Assembly: GCA_943788115.1 (NCBI GenBank)
Contig: CALSPA010000003.1
Coordinates: 62,001-126,000, forward strand
Reading direction: 5' to 3'
Source of the DNA: an uncultured Flavobacteriales bacterium
Lineage (GTDB): Bacteria > Bacteroidota > Bacteroidia > Flavobacteriales_D > Parvicellaceae
Length of the DNA stretch: 64,000 nucleotides
Shown here piece after piece: positions 27,343 through 37,294 of the stretch. The position numbers and the translations under genes are program-made. Numbering within the stretch: position 1 is the first letter of the stretch; every line of letters begins with the position of its first letter. The notes beneath the pieces are model-generated. The model saw only the letters and a program-made list of their open reading frames with translations, ran no database searches and was not told the DNA's origin.

Positions 27343-27849
27343 CTATTTAACTCCAACTTTATTAGTAATGTGATTAAAAACCTCATTTACTGCAGGGCAA
27401 TGTTTTGTGTTTTCAAGATGGAGTTTAAGTAGCTTTTTTTGATCTCTTAAATCTGTTAAAGGGTAATCTTTACATGCTTTTGGGCGAATTGAATATATAT
27501 TGCAATTATTATCTGAAGAGAGAAATGGGCACGGCAAGGTCTTTAAAACATAGTCATTGTCTTCATCAATTCTTAAATACTTTTCAGTGAAGTCTCCAGG
27601 GGATAGCTTAAAATTTTTACTTATTCTTGTAATGTCTTTTGATGTAAACAACGGCCCTACTGTTTTACAACAATTGGCACAATCTAAACAATCTATTTTT
27701 TTAAATGCTTGATCATGCCCTTCATTAATAATGGAATCTAATTCTTTTCCTTTTTTATTTCTAAGATTGGAGACGACTTTTTTTCTTGATTTTAATTTAC
27801 TCTTAGCATCTCTAATTGCCTCTAATCTATATTCTTCAAAACTATTCAT
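27343..27849 (-). CDS. YkgJ-family cysteine-cluster protein
   Basis: 168 residues with the metal-chelating Cys cluster of the YkgJ/UPF0153 family: CLDCANCCKTVGPLF, then LPCPFLSSDNNCNIYSIRPKACKDYP. The Cys spacing (CxxCxxCC ... CxF ... C ... RPxxCxxYP) is intact and probably binds Zn or Fe. No enzymatic role is known for the family with certainty. It overlaps the M23 peptidase gene end by 4 bp (ATGA type), so the two are translationally coupled. Confidence 0.92.
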   Translation of the reverse strand: MNSFEEYRLEAIRDAKSKLKSRKKVVSNLRNKKGKELDSIINEGHDQAFKKIDCLDCANCCKTVGPLFTSKDITRISKNFKLSPGDFTEKYLRIDEDNDYVLKTLPCPFLSSDNNCNIYSIRPKACKDYPLTDLRDQKKLLKLHLENTKHCPAVNEVFNHITNKVGVK

Positions 27850-29099
27850 TGCACCAATATTGAGTCCAACTGCATTTTAAGAGGGTCAATTACATTTAAA
27901 AATTGTTTCATGTTTTCTGAACTTATTGGATCTAAAGTAGGTATGTCAATGCCTAAAGGGTCAACAGCCTTCCCGTTAATGTATATTCTATAATCTAAAT
28001 GTGGTCCTGTACTCATTCCAGTATTGCCAACTTCACCTATTTTTTGACCCTGTTTTACAAATACTCCTTTTTTAATTCCTTTACCATACCTTGAAAGGTG
28101 AAGGTATTTAGTTAAGATCTTTCCTACTGAATGCTTAATCTTTACCATTTTTCCGGCTCCCCCAGAAGTAGCTGCAAAAATCACTGTTCCATCTCCAGTT
28201 GCCACCACATCTGTTCCTGTAGGAGCAGCATAATCAACGCCATGGTGAGGTCGGTATTTTCTCGTTATTGGATGAAGTCTTCTGTTAGAAAACTTGGATG
28301 ATATTCTTTTATATTCTAAAGGTGCAGACAAAAGTGCTTTTTTCATACTCTCACCTTTTTCATTAAAATATCCAAATTCATCAGTAGAATCTTTTTCATA
28401 TCTAAATGAATAGTAATCATTTCCCCTATGATTAAATAAAAAGGCTTTTATTTCACCAATTCCGATAAATTGATGGTTTACATATTTAGCCTCGTAAATA
28501 ACTTTGAAAGAATCTCCTTTTTGAATACCAAAAAAATCAATAGTCCAGGCATACAATTTTGCAACCTCCATTACAAGTGCGGGGCTTAATTCATTTTTGA
28601 TAAATGCATTCCACAAACTAGATTCAATAACACCTCCAGATTGTTTAATAGTAGTGGTTATTTTTCGTTTATATCTGTTAACTTTAATTGAATCTTTTAA
28701 ATTTATAGTAACATATTCAATCGCATTTAATTCGTAAACAAAACAAACAGGTGTTTTCACACTGTCTCTTTCTTGAATCATGAAATATTTTTTATCTGGC
28801 TTTATTTTTTTAAAATCAAATATTTCATTAAAGTTGGTAGCAATATTGAAAATTACCTTTTGTGAAACACCATATTTTGGCAACAAATGACTTAATCCCT
28901 GATTAGGTTCAACTTGATTGCTATCTATAAAATAATTATTAATTGTATATCCATAAATTGTACTTGTATCTATAATTTCTTTTTCCTGAACTTTAGTCTC
29001 AACAAATGAATTACCATTTTGATTGGTTGATTTATTTTCTTTACAACCATGAAGAGTAATTAATAGAAAAAATAAAGAGCAGATGGGTATGTTTTTCAT
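27846..29099 (-). CDS. M23 (LytM-type) peptidoglycan endopeptidase, lipoprotein
   Basis: 417 residues. A lipoprotein signal (FFLLITLHGCKEN) suggests anchoring in the envelope. Residues about 60-250 hold an OapA/LysM-like N-terminal region, and the LytM domain lies at about 270-385 with HHGVDYAAPTGTDV (HxxxD motif) and DGTVIFAATSGGAGKMVKIKH. In the last motif the usual HxH is HLD (TGPHLDYRIYING), so Asp stands where the final zinc His is normally found. Such variants are seen in Bacteroidota, so loss of activity should not be assumed. It cleaves, or regulates cleavage of, peptide cross-links. First gene of the M23-YkgJ-M43 set. Confidence 0.9.
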   Translation of the reverse strand: MKNIPICSLFFLLITLHGCKENKSTNQNGNSFVETKVQEKEIIDTSTIYGYTINNYFIDSNQVEPNQGLSHLLPKYGVSQKVIFNIATNFNEIFDFKKIKPDKKYFMIQERDSVKTPVCFVYELNAIEYVTINLKDSIKVNRYKRKITTTIKQSGGVIESSLWNAFIKNELSPALVMEVAKLYAWTIDFFGIQKGDSFKVIYEAKYVNHQFIGIGEIKAFLFNHRGNDYYSFRYEKDSTDEFGYFNEKGESMKKALLSAPLEYKRISSKFSNRRLHPITRKYRPHHGVDYAAPTGTDVVATGDGTVIFAATSGGAGKMVKIKHSVGKILTKYLHLSRYGKGIKKGVFVKQGQKIGEVGNTGMSTGPHLDYRIYINGKAVDPLGIDIPTLDPISSENMKQFLNVIDPLKMQLDSILVQ

Positions 29100-29333
29100 A
29101 TTAAGCGTATTTATGACAATAATATATTCTTCTCGCTTTGGAATTACATTAATAATAAAAGAATTTTAAACATTGGAGTGTGCCTTAAAAAACCAATACT
29201 TAATTGTTGCTAGAAGCGAAATCATTCATCATTGATTTTAATGCTGTTAACACTTATATTGAGTCGACTAACACATGTTTTTAATCGACAAAAACATAAT
29301 TACTACTTTAGCACTAACCCTAAATTCAAAAAC

Positions 29334-29429
29334 ATGAACACAAAAGCCATAAGTTGGTTTGTATTTTCAGTAGCATTGTTCTTTACGTGTGTTGGATTTA
29401 TTATCTACACATACATGATTGAGTACTAA
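29334..29429 (+). CDS. Very small single-helix membrane protein
   Basis: 31 residues from the ATG at 29334: MNTKAISWFVFSVALFFTCV followed by GFIIYTYMIEY. It is essentially one transmembrane helix with short polar ends. Codons upstream in the same frame look non-coding. Its stop overlaps the methyltransferase stop on the other strand by 4 bp (CTAA at 29426-29429). The 234 bp upstream hold no other gene that I can see. No family recognised; possibly an accessory subunit of a membrane complex. Confidence 0.45.
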   Translation: MNTKAISWFVFSVALFFTCVGFIIYTYMIEY

Positions 29430-30214
29430 AAAATTGATTTTTTCAATTTAAAATGCTCTTTAACTTTTACTGAATGTAAAAATACTATTCCCATTTTAAA
29501 TAAATCTATTGTCATAGTTACTTCATTTAATTTTTTGACATAATCCCAAGATTCTTCCATTTCTTTAGACCAATATATATCATCTATAACAATTATAGTA
29601 TTCTCATTCGCATTCTCTAAAGCCCAATTAAAATAACTAATGGTAGCACTTTTAGTATGATTTCCATCAATGTATATTAAACCTAATTTACTATCTAAAA
29701 TTAGGTTCTTTAAGTTCGTATTAAAGTCACCTATTATTAGTTCTATATTTTTTAATCCTAATTTTTTAAACACTGAGTTTGCAACATTTGCAATTTCAGT
29801 AGATCCTTCAATTGTGTAAATTTTATTACTTTTTTTTGCGTTAGCTAAATATGCAGTGGTTATCCCTAAAGAGGTTCCTAACTCAACTACATTATCGCTT
29901 AGTTGATAATAATTTATCATTTTAAACAAGATTTGAGCCATTTTTTTTTCTTGTAAGCTTGTTTTAGCAATAGTTGAAATTTTTCTTTTTGCAGTTTTGA
30001 TTTTTTTACTTCCAGCTCCTAAATCGTTTACTATAATTTCTGATGAGTTTTTTTCTATTTTTTTTCTTATATGCTCAATAGCAAGAAACGAATAATAATT
30101 TGATTCATTTTCAAGAATCTCCTCAATAAAAGCAAATACAAATGGCGAATGAATACCATATTTTGTCTTAGCAGAAAAATAAAAAGATAAATATTTAATT
30201 ATTTGAAGAAACAT
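29426..30214 (-). CDS. Class I SAM-dependent methyltransferase
   Basis: 262 residues. A family opening YGIHSPFVFAFIEEIL (common in Bacteroidota O-methyltransferase-like proteins) precedes a Rossmann domain with VVELGTSLGITTAYLA (SAM-binding motif I, about residues 110-125), IYTIEGSTE (motif II acidic residue) and LGLIYIDGNHTKSATISYF, an O-methyltransferase-like D-x-x-H region. The substrate is unknown. A predicted promoter ends 5 nt before its ATG, so the mRNA may be leaderless. It converges with the 31-residue membrane protein gene and diverges from tatC. Confidence 0.85.
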   Translation of the reverse strand: MFLQIIKYLSFYFSAKTKYGIHSPFVFAFIEEILENESNYYSFLAIEHIRKKIEKNSSEIIVNDLGAGSKKIKTAKRKISTIAKTSLQEKKMAQILFKMINYYQLSDNVVELGTSLGITTAYLANAKKSNKIYTIEGSTEIANVANSVFKKLGLKNIELIIGDFNTNLKNLILDSKLGLIYIDGNHTKSATISYFNWALENANENTIIVIDDIYWSKEMEESWDYVKKLNEVTMTIDLFKMGIVFLHSVKVKEHFKLKKSIF

Positions 30215-30218
30215 TATT

Positions 30219-30251
30219 CAAATTTAGCATCTTTCATTAGTTCTCGACAAA
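30219..30251 (-). promoter_or_regulatory. Predicted promoter of the methyltransferase gene (leaderless arrangement)
   Basis: On the minus strand TTTG at 30251-30248 is followed after 21 bp by TAAATTTG at 30226-30219, a full match. The box's final G is 5 nt from the ATG (30214), so a start at the usual distance would fall on, or one base before, the start codon. Confidence 0.55.
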
Positions 30252-30276
30252 AGATAAAAACAAATGGAATATCTAT

Positions 30277-30284
30277 TAGTTTTG
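30277..30284 (+). promoter_or_regulatory. Candidate -7 box for the tatC operon
   Basis: TAGTTTTG matches TAnnTTTG and ends 9 nt before the tatC ATG at 30293. No good -33 TTG is visible, so this is weak. It would give a leader of only about 5 nt. Confidence 0.25.
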
Positions 30285-30292
30285 TAGAGCAA

Positions 30293-31108
30293 ATGGAAAA
30301 TAAAAACGCTAAAAAAGAAATGTCATTTCTAGGGCACCTTGAAGAACTAAGGTGGAGGCTCGTAAAATCAGCAATAGCTATTTTAATAATGGCTATTATT
30401 CTTTTTTATTTTACAAACCCAGTAATTGAGCATGTTTATTTAGCCATGTCCAAAAACAATTTCCCCACTTATCAGTTTTTCTGCAAATTATCTAGTTTAC
30501 TGAACCTTGAGGGCTTTCTATGCGCTAAAGATATTCCCATACAAATTCAATCAATTGAAATGACTAAGCAATTTTCAACCAATATGTATTTTGCAATAGT
30601 AGGGGGGATAGTTTTAGTTTTCCCTTTTATTTTTCATCAGTTCTGGAGTTTTTTAAAACCTGGATTAAAGGAAAATGAAGTTACTGTAACAAGAGGTGTT
30701 GTATTTTTTGCTTCAATTTTATTCTTTCTTGGTGTTCTATTTGGGTATTATCTAATAAGCCCTCTTTGTGTTCAGTTTTTTGGAGGTTATAAGTTAAGCT
30801 CAGAAATTCAAAATAATTTCACTATTAGCTCTTACATGTCTATGATAACAACTTCAACCTTTTTTAGCGGATTATTCTTTGAACTACCTATAGTAGTTTT
30901 TATTTTATCAAAATTGGGGATTGTTTCATCTAAAATGTTAAAAAAATTCAGAAAACACGCATTGGTTGGAATTTTGCTTCTATCGGCAATAATCACTCCA
31001 CCTGATGTAATAAGCCAAGTACTAGTTTCAATTCCAATATTAATTCTATATGAAGTAGGTATAGGAGTTGCAAAATTAGTTGAGAAGAAAAGAGAGAAAT
31101 TAAACTAA
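30293..31108 (+). CDS. tatC: Twin-arginine translocase subunit TatC
   Basis: Inner-membrane receptor of the Tat pathway that recognises twin-arginine signal peptides of folded proteins. The ATG at 30293 gives 271 residues beginning MENKNAKKEMSFLGHLEELR, the family's start; an upstream TTG at 30203 would overlap the divergent methyltransferase gene and is rejected. Six membrane helices are expected, with the family block FWSFLKPGLKENE and the late stretch SAIITPPDVISQVLVSIPIL. First gene of a seven-gene run reaching the LytTR regulator. Confidence 0.97.
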   Translation: MENKNAKKEMSFLGHLEELRWRLVKSAIAILIMAIILFYFTNPVIEHVYLAMSKNNFPTYQFFCKLSSLLNLEGFLCAKDIPIQIQSIEMTKQFSTNMYFAIVGGIVLVFPFIFHQFWSFLKPGLKENEVTVTRGVVFFASILFFLGVLFGYYLISPLCVQFFGGYKLSSEIQNNFTISSYMSMITTSTFFSGLFFELPIVVFILSKLGIVSSKMLKKFRKHALVGILLLSAIITPPDVISQVLVSIPILILYEVGIGVAKLVEKKREKLN

Positions 31109-31117
31109 TTTAAAATT

Positions 31118-33589
31118 TTGTCAAAAATAAGACATATACTTTTTCTTGGAATAATTTTAACAAACCTAGTTGCAATTAGTCAAAAAACTAAAGTAACAGG
31201 AATTGTAAAAGATAGTGTCACAAATGAGCCGCTTCCATTTGTAAATGTGTTTTTCAACAGCACAAAAGTTGGTGTAACAACTAATATCCAAGGAGAATTT
31301 GTCATTGAAACTTTTTACGCAACAGACTCATTAGTAATCTCATTTATTGGATATAAAAAATTAAAAATTCCTGTAAATAAAGACCATTCACAACATTTGG
31401 AAATTTTACTAAATGAATCATTTACTGATTTAGAAGAAATAACGATTATTTCAAGTAATATAAATCCTGCTCATGCAATTATTAATAATGTAATTAAGAA
31501 TAAAAAAATAAATAACAGAGAAAAGCTAGACGCATACCAATATGAGGTTTACAATAAAATTCAATTTGACATTAATAATTTAACTGAGGACTTTAAATCG
31601 ACTAAAGCATTTAAAAAATTCAATTTTATTTTTGACAATGTTGATACAGCTGGTGGAAAAGAATTTTTACCCTTATTTGTAACTGAATCTTTATCAGATT
31701 ATTATTTCAGAAAATCACCTAAAACACATAAAGAGATAATTAAAGCATCAAATGTTTCTGGTGTAGATAATGAAAGCATTTCTCAATTTACAGGAGACAT
31801 GTATCAGCAGGTAAACATATATGATAACTACCTAACAATCTTTAGGAAAAACTTCATTAGCCCTATTTCAAAACAATGCATGTCCTACTATAAATATTAT
31901 TTAATTGACAGCTTAAATGTAGATGGTTATTGGTGTTATCAATTGGATTTTGTTCCTAAAAGAAAGGGAGAACTAACTTTTGACGGAACTCTTTGGGTTC
32001 ACGATACAACATATGCAATTAAAAAAGTAAGTAGTACAATATCAAAAGAAGCAAACATCAATTTTGTAAACAATTTAAAAGTAACTCAAACATTTAATCA
32101 GGTAGAAAAAGAGGTGTGGATGCTTACCAAAGATGAACTTTTCATTGATTTTCAGTGGACAAAAAAAGCACTTGGCTTTTACGGTCGAAAAACCACTTCT
32201 TACAATAATTTTTTAATCAATCAGCTAAAAGAAGAGCCTTTCTATGCTGGGGCTGAAAACATTTTTATTGCTGATTCAGCAAGCAATAGAGATGAAAAAT
32301 ACTGGGGGAAAAACAGGCATGACACATTAACCAATCAACAACAAGAAGTATATAAAATGATTGATACTTTACAAAAACTTCCTGTCATGCGAACCTATGC
32401 AGATGTTATTTACTTATTGGCAACTGGATATAAAATTTTTGGGAAATTTGAAGTTGGAGAATACACTTCTTTATATTCTTTTAATGAAGTAGAAGGACAT
32501 CGTTTTAGAGGTACAATAAGAACAAGTAATAATTTTAGCACTCGCGTTGAATTATCCGCTTTTGGAGCTTATGGCCTTAGTGATAATACTTTTAAATACG
32601 GTGGCTCTTCGCGTTTCTTTATAACTAAAAAGCCAAGAAGACTTGTCCAAATTGTTTATAAAAAAGATGTAGAACAAATAGGAATTAGTTCAAATGCATA
32701 TAATAATACAGGTGTTGTTTCTTCATTATTTAGAAGAAACCCATTTAATAAATTTATTTTCAACACAGAAACAAGAATATCTTATAATAGAGAGTGGTTT
32801 CACGGATTCTCAAGTAACATATTATTTAGAAATTCCATTTTACAACCTATTGGAATAATAAATTTCACAAATATTAATCCAGCAGGAATAGAAACAAATA
32901 TAGACAGAATTAACTCCTCCGAGATAACACTTCAAACAAGATTTGCTTACAATGAAAAATATATTTCTGGTGAATTTGATCGAGTTAGCTTAGGAACTAA
33001 ATTTCCAATCTTAGAATTTAATTATGGCTATGGAATTCCAAATTTATTAGGAAGTCAATATGAATTTCATAGATTAAAATTTTCATTTAAGCATAAAGTT
33101 CCACTTGGGATTTTAGGAAAATTTAACTACCAATTTTCATTGGGGAAAATATTTGGAGATGTTCCTTATCCTCTTTTAGAAGTGCATCCTGGAAATGAAA
33201 CATGGTCATACAATGATGAAGCATTTAACATGATGAACATCGGAGAATTTATTAGCGATGAATTTATTTCTGCTAAAATTGAAAATCATTTTGATGGCTT
33301 AGTTTTAAATAAAATACCTTTTTTGAAAAAATTAAAATGGCGAGAGGTAGTTGCTCTACAGGGTGTTTGGGGAAGATTGTCAAACAACACTTTTTCTACA
33401 CTAGAACTACCTGAATTTTCTAAATCGCTTGAAAAAAAACCTTACTTAGAATCTTCATTAGGAATTGAAAATATTTTTAAATTTTTGAGAATTGATGTTA
33501 TTTGGCGACTTTCGTATCTTAACAATGATTTTGAGGGTATTAAAGTTGCTCCATTTGGAATAAGGGCTAAATTACAATTTGACTTCTAA
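31118..33589 (+). CDS. DUF5686 outer-membrane protein with carboxypeptidase-like regulatory domain
   Basis: 823 residues. A signal peptide ([15 protein letters not shown]) precedes a carboxypeptidase-D-like beta-sandwich (about 24-115: [38 protein letters not shown]). The remainder is the DUF5686 region with many barrel-like strands, ending IRAKLQFDF. It probably sits in the outer membrane; function unknown, no TonB plug. The start codon is TTG, accepted because the signal peptide begins there. It lies between tatC (9 bp) and lptB (1-bp overlap, TAATG). Confidence 0.9.
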   Translation: MSKIRHILFLGIILTNLVAISQKTKVTGIVKDSVTNEPLPFVNVFFNSTKVGVTTNIQGEFVIETFYATDSLVISFIGYKKLKIPVNKDHSQHLEILLNESFTDLEEITIISSNINPAHAIINNVIKNKKINNREKLDAYQYEVYNKIQFDINNLTEDFKSTKAFKKFNFIFDNVDTAGGKEFLPLFVTESLSDYYFRKSPKTHKEIIKASNVSGVDNESISQFTGDMYQQVNIYDNYLTIFRKNFISPISKQCMSYYKYYLIDSLNVDGYWCYQLDFVPKRKGELTFDGTLWVHDTTYAIKKVSSTISKEANINFVNNLKVTQTFNQVEKEVWMLTKDELFIDFQWTKKALGFYGRKTTSYNNFLINQLKEEPFYAGAENIFIADSASNRDEKYWGKNRHDTLTNQQQEVYKMIDTLQKLPVMRTYADVIYLLATGYKIFGKFEVGEYTSLYSFNEVEGHRFRGTIRTSNNFSTRVELSAFGAYGLSDNTFKYGGSSRFFITKKPRRLVQIVYKKDVEQIGISSNAYNNTGVVSSLFRRNPFNKFIFNTETRISYNREWFHGFSSNILFRNSILQPIGIINFTNINPAGIETNIDRINSSEITLQTRFAYNEKYISGEFDRVSLGTKFPILEFNYGYGIPNLLGSQYEFHRLKFSFKHKVPLGILGKFNYQFSLGKIFGDVPYPLLEVHPGNETWSYNDEAFNMMNIGEFISDEFISAKIENHFDGLVLNKIPFLKKLKWREVVALQGVWGRLSNNTFSTLELPEFSKSLEKKPYLESSLGIENIFKFLRIDVIWRLSYLNNDFEGIKVAPFGIRAKLQFDF

Positions 33590-34335
33590 TGATTTTAAGA
33601 ACAGAAAAAATATCCAAATCATACAAAAACAGAACTGTTGTAAAAGACGTTTCTATCACTGTTGAAAAAGGTGAAATAGTTGGGCTATTAGGCCCAAATG
33701 GAGCGGGTAAAACTACTTCATTTTACATGATGGTAGGGCTTGTTAAACCAGATAATGGGAGTGTATATTTAGAAAACACGAACATCACTAAAACTCCAAT
33801 GTATAAACGATCTAAAATGGGCATTGGATATTTACCTCAAGAGGTTTCTGTATTTAGAAAGTTAAGCGTAGAGGACAACATTCTAGCTATTTTACAAATG
33901 ACTTCACTGTCTAAAAGCGAACAAGAAAACAGATTAGAAGAGTTAATTGAAGAGTTTGGGTTAGGTCATGTAAGAAAAAACTTAGGGATTAAGCTTTCTG
34001 GTGGAGAGAAAAGAAGAACAGAAATTGCTAGAACGCTAGCTATAAGTCCCTCTTTTATTCTATTAGATGAACCATTTGCAGGGGTAGACCCTATAGCTGT
34101 TGAAGACATTCAAAGAATAGTTCTTAAATTAAAAAACAAAGGAATAGGAGTTTTAATTACCGATCACAATGTTCAAGAAACATTATCTATTGTTGACAGA
34201 GCATATTTACTTTTTGAAGGGTCTATTTTAAAGTCTGGAACAGCAGAAACTTTAGCTAAAGATGAACAGGTGAAAAAAGTATATTTAGGTCAAAACTTTG
34301 AACTTCGCAAAAAATCATTCGATTCAAATGTTTAA
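33589..34335 (+). CDS. lptB: LPS export ABC transporter ATP-binding protein LptB
   Basis: ATPase that powers extraction of LPS from the inner membrane with LptF/LptG. 248 residues. Walker A GPNGAGKT at 35-42, signature [13 protein letters not shown], Walker [15 protein letters not shown]-loop ITDHNV. The [17 protein letters not shown] stretch and the late [16 protein letters not shown] are LptB-specific. The ATG overlaps the DUF5686 stop, and its own end overlaps the next gene by 8 bp. lptF/lptG are not in this window. Confidence 0.97.
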   Translation: MILRTEKISKSYKNRTVVKDVSITVEKGEIVGLLGPNGAGKTTSFYMMVGLVKPDNGSVYLENTNITKTPMYKRSKMGIGYLPQEVSVFRKLSVEDNILAILQMTSLSKSEQENRLEELIEEFGLGHVRKNLGIKLSGGEKRRTEIARTLAISPSFILLDEPFAGVDPIAVEDIQRIVLKLKNKGIGVLITDHNVQETLSIVDRAYLLFEGSILKSGTAETLAKDEQVKKVYLGQNFELRKKSFDSNV

Positions 34336-35572
34336 AGGTCATATACTATCTTTTATTTATCTATTAATGCCTTTTATTGCTTTATCTCAACACTCTGACT
34401 GTATCGATGCTTTAGTTTATGACTCTAAAAAAGAAGGTGATATTTCTGTTCCTAAAGGATTTGGTAAGGAACAAGAAATATTTGGGCATGATATTTACAA
34501 CGATTATTTCTTTACGCAAGAGCACAATACACTTTGGATTTACTTGTATTTTAGAGATTCAACAGAATTTGAATTTGAATTAACACCAAAAAGGGGAAAC
34601 GATGATTTTGATTTTATGTTATATAAAATTGATCGCCCAAATTTCTGCAATTATATTAAAGAGAATCAACCTCTTCCAATTCGATCTAATCTTGCTAGAA
34701 AACATCAAAAAACAGGAAGTATAACAGGAATGAAAAAAGGGCATGAAAATGCTTTTGCGAAAGCTGGTTATGAACCTTATTTTTCATCAACACTTAAGGT
34801 AAATAGAGGGGAAGAATTTTATTTAATAATAGATAGCCCATACGGATCAGATGCTTATTTTAATCTTTTTTCTGAAACTGTATTTATTGATACTAGTATA
34901 ATGCCAAAACAAATTGCTCCCCCTTCAATAATTCCAAAAATTAAAGAAGAACAAATATTGCAACCAAAAATTAAAGTTGCATTCGTAAACCAAAACAATA
35001 AACATGTAGAATTTAAAGGCATAAAATTAAATGGTATAGAAAATGAAGATTCTTTATTTTTTTTCAAAAGAGACTCTTTAGTTTTTATTTCCAATACTAT
35101 TCCAGAAAAATATTCTTTTAATGTTACTGCTTCGGGCTTTGAACCACAAGATTTCACATATTACAGTACCATCTTAAAAGACACCAATTTAATTTTCAAA
35201 CTTAAAGAACTTAAGGTTGGTGCGGTTTTAAAGTTTAAGAACATTAAATTCGCATCTAACAAACCAACTATTCTTGAAGATAGTTTTTCTGAGTTAGCTA
35301 AACTTTATTCTTTTTTAATTGCTAACGAAAACATCAAAATTGAAATTGGCGGTCATGTTAATGGATTAGGAAGAAATAGACACACTTACAAATCATTATC
35401 TAGAAAAAGAGCTAAATCAGTTTATAAAGAGTTGATTGAATTAGGGGTGCTTAAAAGTAGAATGGAATTTAAAGGATATGGCAATAAAAACCCTGTTTAT
35501 ATAAATCCAACATCTAGTGTTCAAAGCAGCGAAAACAGAAGAGTTGAAATTACAATAACATCACTAAATTGA
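34328..35572 (+). CDS. OmpA-family peptidoglycan-binding outer-membrane protein
   Basis: 414 residues from the ATG at 34328, which begins a signal peptide ([13 protein letters not shown]). The N-terminal region (about 30-165) looks like a beta-sandwich ([24 protein letters not shown]), a middle region follows, and the C-terminal OmpA domain occupies about 300-414: [52 protein letters not shown]. The usual D of the GHTD-type motif is N here (GGHVNG). It tethers the outer membrane to peptidoglycan. It overlaps lptB by 8 bp and tsaB by 4 bp. Confidence 0.9.
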   Translation: MFKGHILSFIYLLMPFIALSQHSDCIDALVYDSKKEGDISVPKGFGKEQEIFGHDIYNDYFFTQEHNTLWIYLYFRDSTEFEFELTPKRGNDDFDFMLYKIDRPNFCNYIKENQPLPIRSNLARKHQKTGSITGMKKGHENAFAKAGYEPYFSSTLKVNRGEEFYLIIDSPYGSDAYFNLFSETVFIDTSIMPKQIAPPSIIPKIKEEQILQPKIKVAFVNQNNKHVEFKGIKLNGIENEDSLFFFKRDSLVFISNTIPEKYSFNVTASGFEPQDFTYYSTILKDTNLIFKLKELKVGAVLKFKNIKFASNKPTILEDSFSELAKLYSFLIANENIKIEIGGHVNGLGRNRHTYKSLSRKRAKSVYKELIELGVLKSRMEFKGYGNKNPVYINPTSSVQSSENRRVEITITSLN

Positions 35573-36246
35573 GTTTATTATTACACATAGAAACTGCCAC
35601 AAAGGTATGTTCTGCTTGCCTCTCTAAAGAAGGCCAGCTAATTCATATTGTTGAGGAATATTCAGAAAAATACATTCATGCTGAAAGACTAACTATTCTT
35701 ATTGAACAGCTGATGAATGATACTAATTATAATTTAAAAGATCTTGACGCTATCTCTATTGACAAAGGACCGGGCTCCTTTACTGGTTTAAGAATTGGTG
35801 TTTCAACAGCTAAAGGGTTGTGCTACTCATTAAAAATTCCTTTAATAGCAGTAGATTCTCTAACATCTCTTTATTTTGGATACAAGAAAATAAAAGGGGA
35901 TATTTCTAAAAATGAATTAGTTATTCCAATGATTGATGCTAGAAGAATGGAGGTTTATACGGCTGCTTATAACTTCTTGGGAGAACATCATTTCCAAATT
36001 GACGCCAAAGTTATTGATCAATCTTTTTTTGACTCATTAAGTCAATTTAATAAGCTGCACATTTTAGGTGATGGCTCTAATAAAATCAAAGCTAATTTTA
36101 ATGCTGTAAATTTAGAAATCCACGAAAAAATTAGTTGCTCTGCAGAATATCAAATTCCACAATCTTTTTCAAAATTTAGAAAAAAAACATTTGAAAACGT
36201 TGCCTATTTCGAGCCATATTACCTAAAAGATTTCAAACCTAATTAA
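35569..36246 (+). CDS. tsaB: tRNA threonylcarbamoyladenosine biosynthesis protein TsaB
   Basis: Partner of TsaD and TsaE in making t6A37 on ANN-decoding tRNAs. 225 residues, normal length. ASKHA-fold start LLHIETATKVCSACL, HAERL near residue 41, and KGPGSFTGLRIGVSTAKGL near 66-84 are diagnostic. The start codon is TTG, overlapping the preceding TGA (TTGA). It sits 2 bp before the histidine kinase gene. Its presence in an envelope run is probably just convenient co-expression. Confidence 0.96.
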   Translation: MSLLLHIETATKVCSACLSKEGQLIHIVEEYSEKYIHAERLTILIEQLMNDTNYNLKDLDAISIDKGPGSFTGLRIGVSTAKGLCYSLKIPLIAVDSLTSLYFGYKKIKGDISKNELVIPMIDARRMEVYTAAYNFLGEHHFQIDAKVIDQSFFDSLSQFNKLHILGDGSNKIKANFNAVNLEIHEKISCSAEYQIPQSFSKFRKKTFENVAYFEPYYLKDFKPN

Positions 36247-36248
36247 CC

Positions 36249-37289
36249 ATGTCAAGAAAAAATTTATTGTATTGGTTATTTCAAATCCTAGGCTGGGGAT
36301 TCATTATTTTCATAGGGTTAATAAACGACTTTCAGAACAGTCAAATTTTCATTACTAAAACTATTTCTAATGGTTTAATAATAATGCTTTTAGGTATAGG
36401 GACAACTCACTTATATAGAGTGCATATTCTAAAGCATCAGTGGTTAAACTTAAAGGTTATTCAAATAATACCGAGGATTATTATTGGCTCTATTGTTATT
36501 GGCTTCACTTTACTAATTCTAACACAACTAATCTCTTGCTTAATTGATGACATCGCTTTAGCTAAAATAATATCCTTAATTAAGATTATTCAAAACCTTA
36601 CAGGTCAATTTATAACTATTTTCATATGGTCAATACTATATTTCACATTTCACTTTATTGAACGTTCTAGGAACCAAGAGTTATCAACTCTACAACTTGA
36701 AGCTGCCAAACAAAAAGCTGAGTTAAGTAGTTTAAAGAGTCAAATGAACCCTCATTTTATGTTTAACTCGCTAAATAACATTAGAGCTCTTATTGACGAA
36801 AATCCATCAATTGCGAAAAAATCTATAAATGAGTTGAGCAATTTATTACGTGCATCTTTAAACACAAAAAAACTCAACTTAATATCGCTAAAAGATGAAA
36901 TGAAATTAGTTGAAGACTATTTAAGTTTAGAAAAAATTAGATTTGAAAGTAGACTAAAAATCAATCTTAATATTTCAGAAGAATCGCTTTCTTATCTTGT
37001 TCCACCAATGCTTATTCAAACTTTAGCAGAAAATGGTATTAAACATGGTATAAGCAAATTAAAAAATGGAGGTGAAATATGCATTTCGAGCTTTCTTAAA
37101 AATGAATTTTTAATTATTGAAATAATTAATGATGGGACATATAAACCTCAAATTAAAAACTCTAATGGAACTGGTTTAAATAATTCTAAGAAAAGAATAG
37201 AATTATTATATTCAAATAAAAGTACGTTAGTAATTAAAAATGAAAACAATAAAGTTCATACTGAAATTAAACTTCACTATTTAAAATAG
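36249..37289 (+). CDS. LytS-type sensor histidine kinase
   Basis: 346 residues. About four N-terminal membrane helices (residues 8-135) act as the sensor or anchor, with no obvious external domain. The His-kinase domain (PF06580 type) contains QMNPHFMFNSLNNIRAL with phospho-acceptor His169. The ATPase part follows, with VPPMLIQTLAENGIKHGI (N box) and NGTGLNNSKKRIELLY (G box). It pairs with the LytTR regulator 5 bp downstream. The signal is unknown. Confidence 0.94.
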   Translation: MSRKNLLYWLFQILGWGFIIFIGLINDFQNSQIFITKTISNGLIIMLLGIGTTHLYRVHILKHQWLNLKVIQIIPRIIIGSIVIGFTLLILTQLISCLIDDIALAKIISLIKIIQNLTGQFITIFIWSILYFTFHFIERSRNQELSTLQLEAAKQKAELSSLKSQMNPHFMFNSLNNIRALIDENPSIAKKSINELSNLLRASLNTKKLNLISLKDEMKLVEDYLSLEKIRFESRLKINLNISEESLSYLVPPMLIQTLAENGIKHGISKLKNGGEICISSFLKNEFLIIEIINDGTYKPQIKNSNGTGLNNSKKRIELLYSNKSTLVIKNENNKVHTEIKLHYLK

Positions 37290-37294
37290 TTAAA

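Noticed and set aside
29232-29333. Longer version of the small membrane protein starting at 29232
   Set aside because: The extra 34 residues (MILMLLTLILSRLTHVFN...) look like translated intergenic AT-rich DNA, and the ATG at 29334 gives a balanced single-helix protein.
30203-30292. 30-residue N-terminal extension of TatC from a TTG
   Set aside because: It would overlap the divergent methyltransferase start and its promoter, and TatC homologues begin close to the MSFLGHLEELR block.
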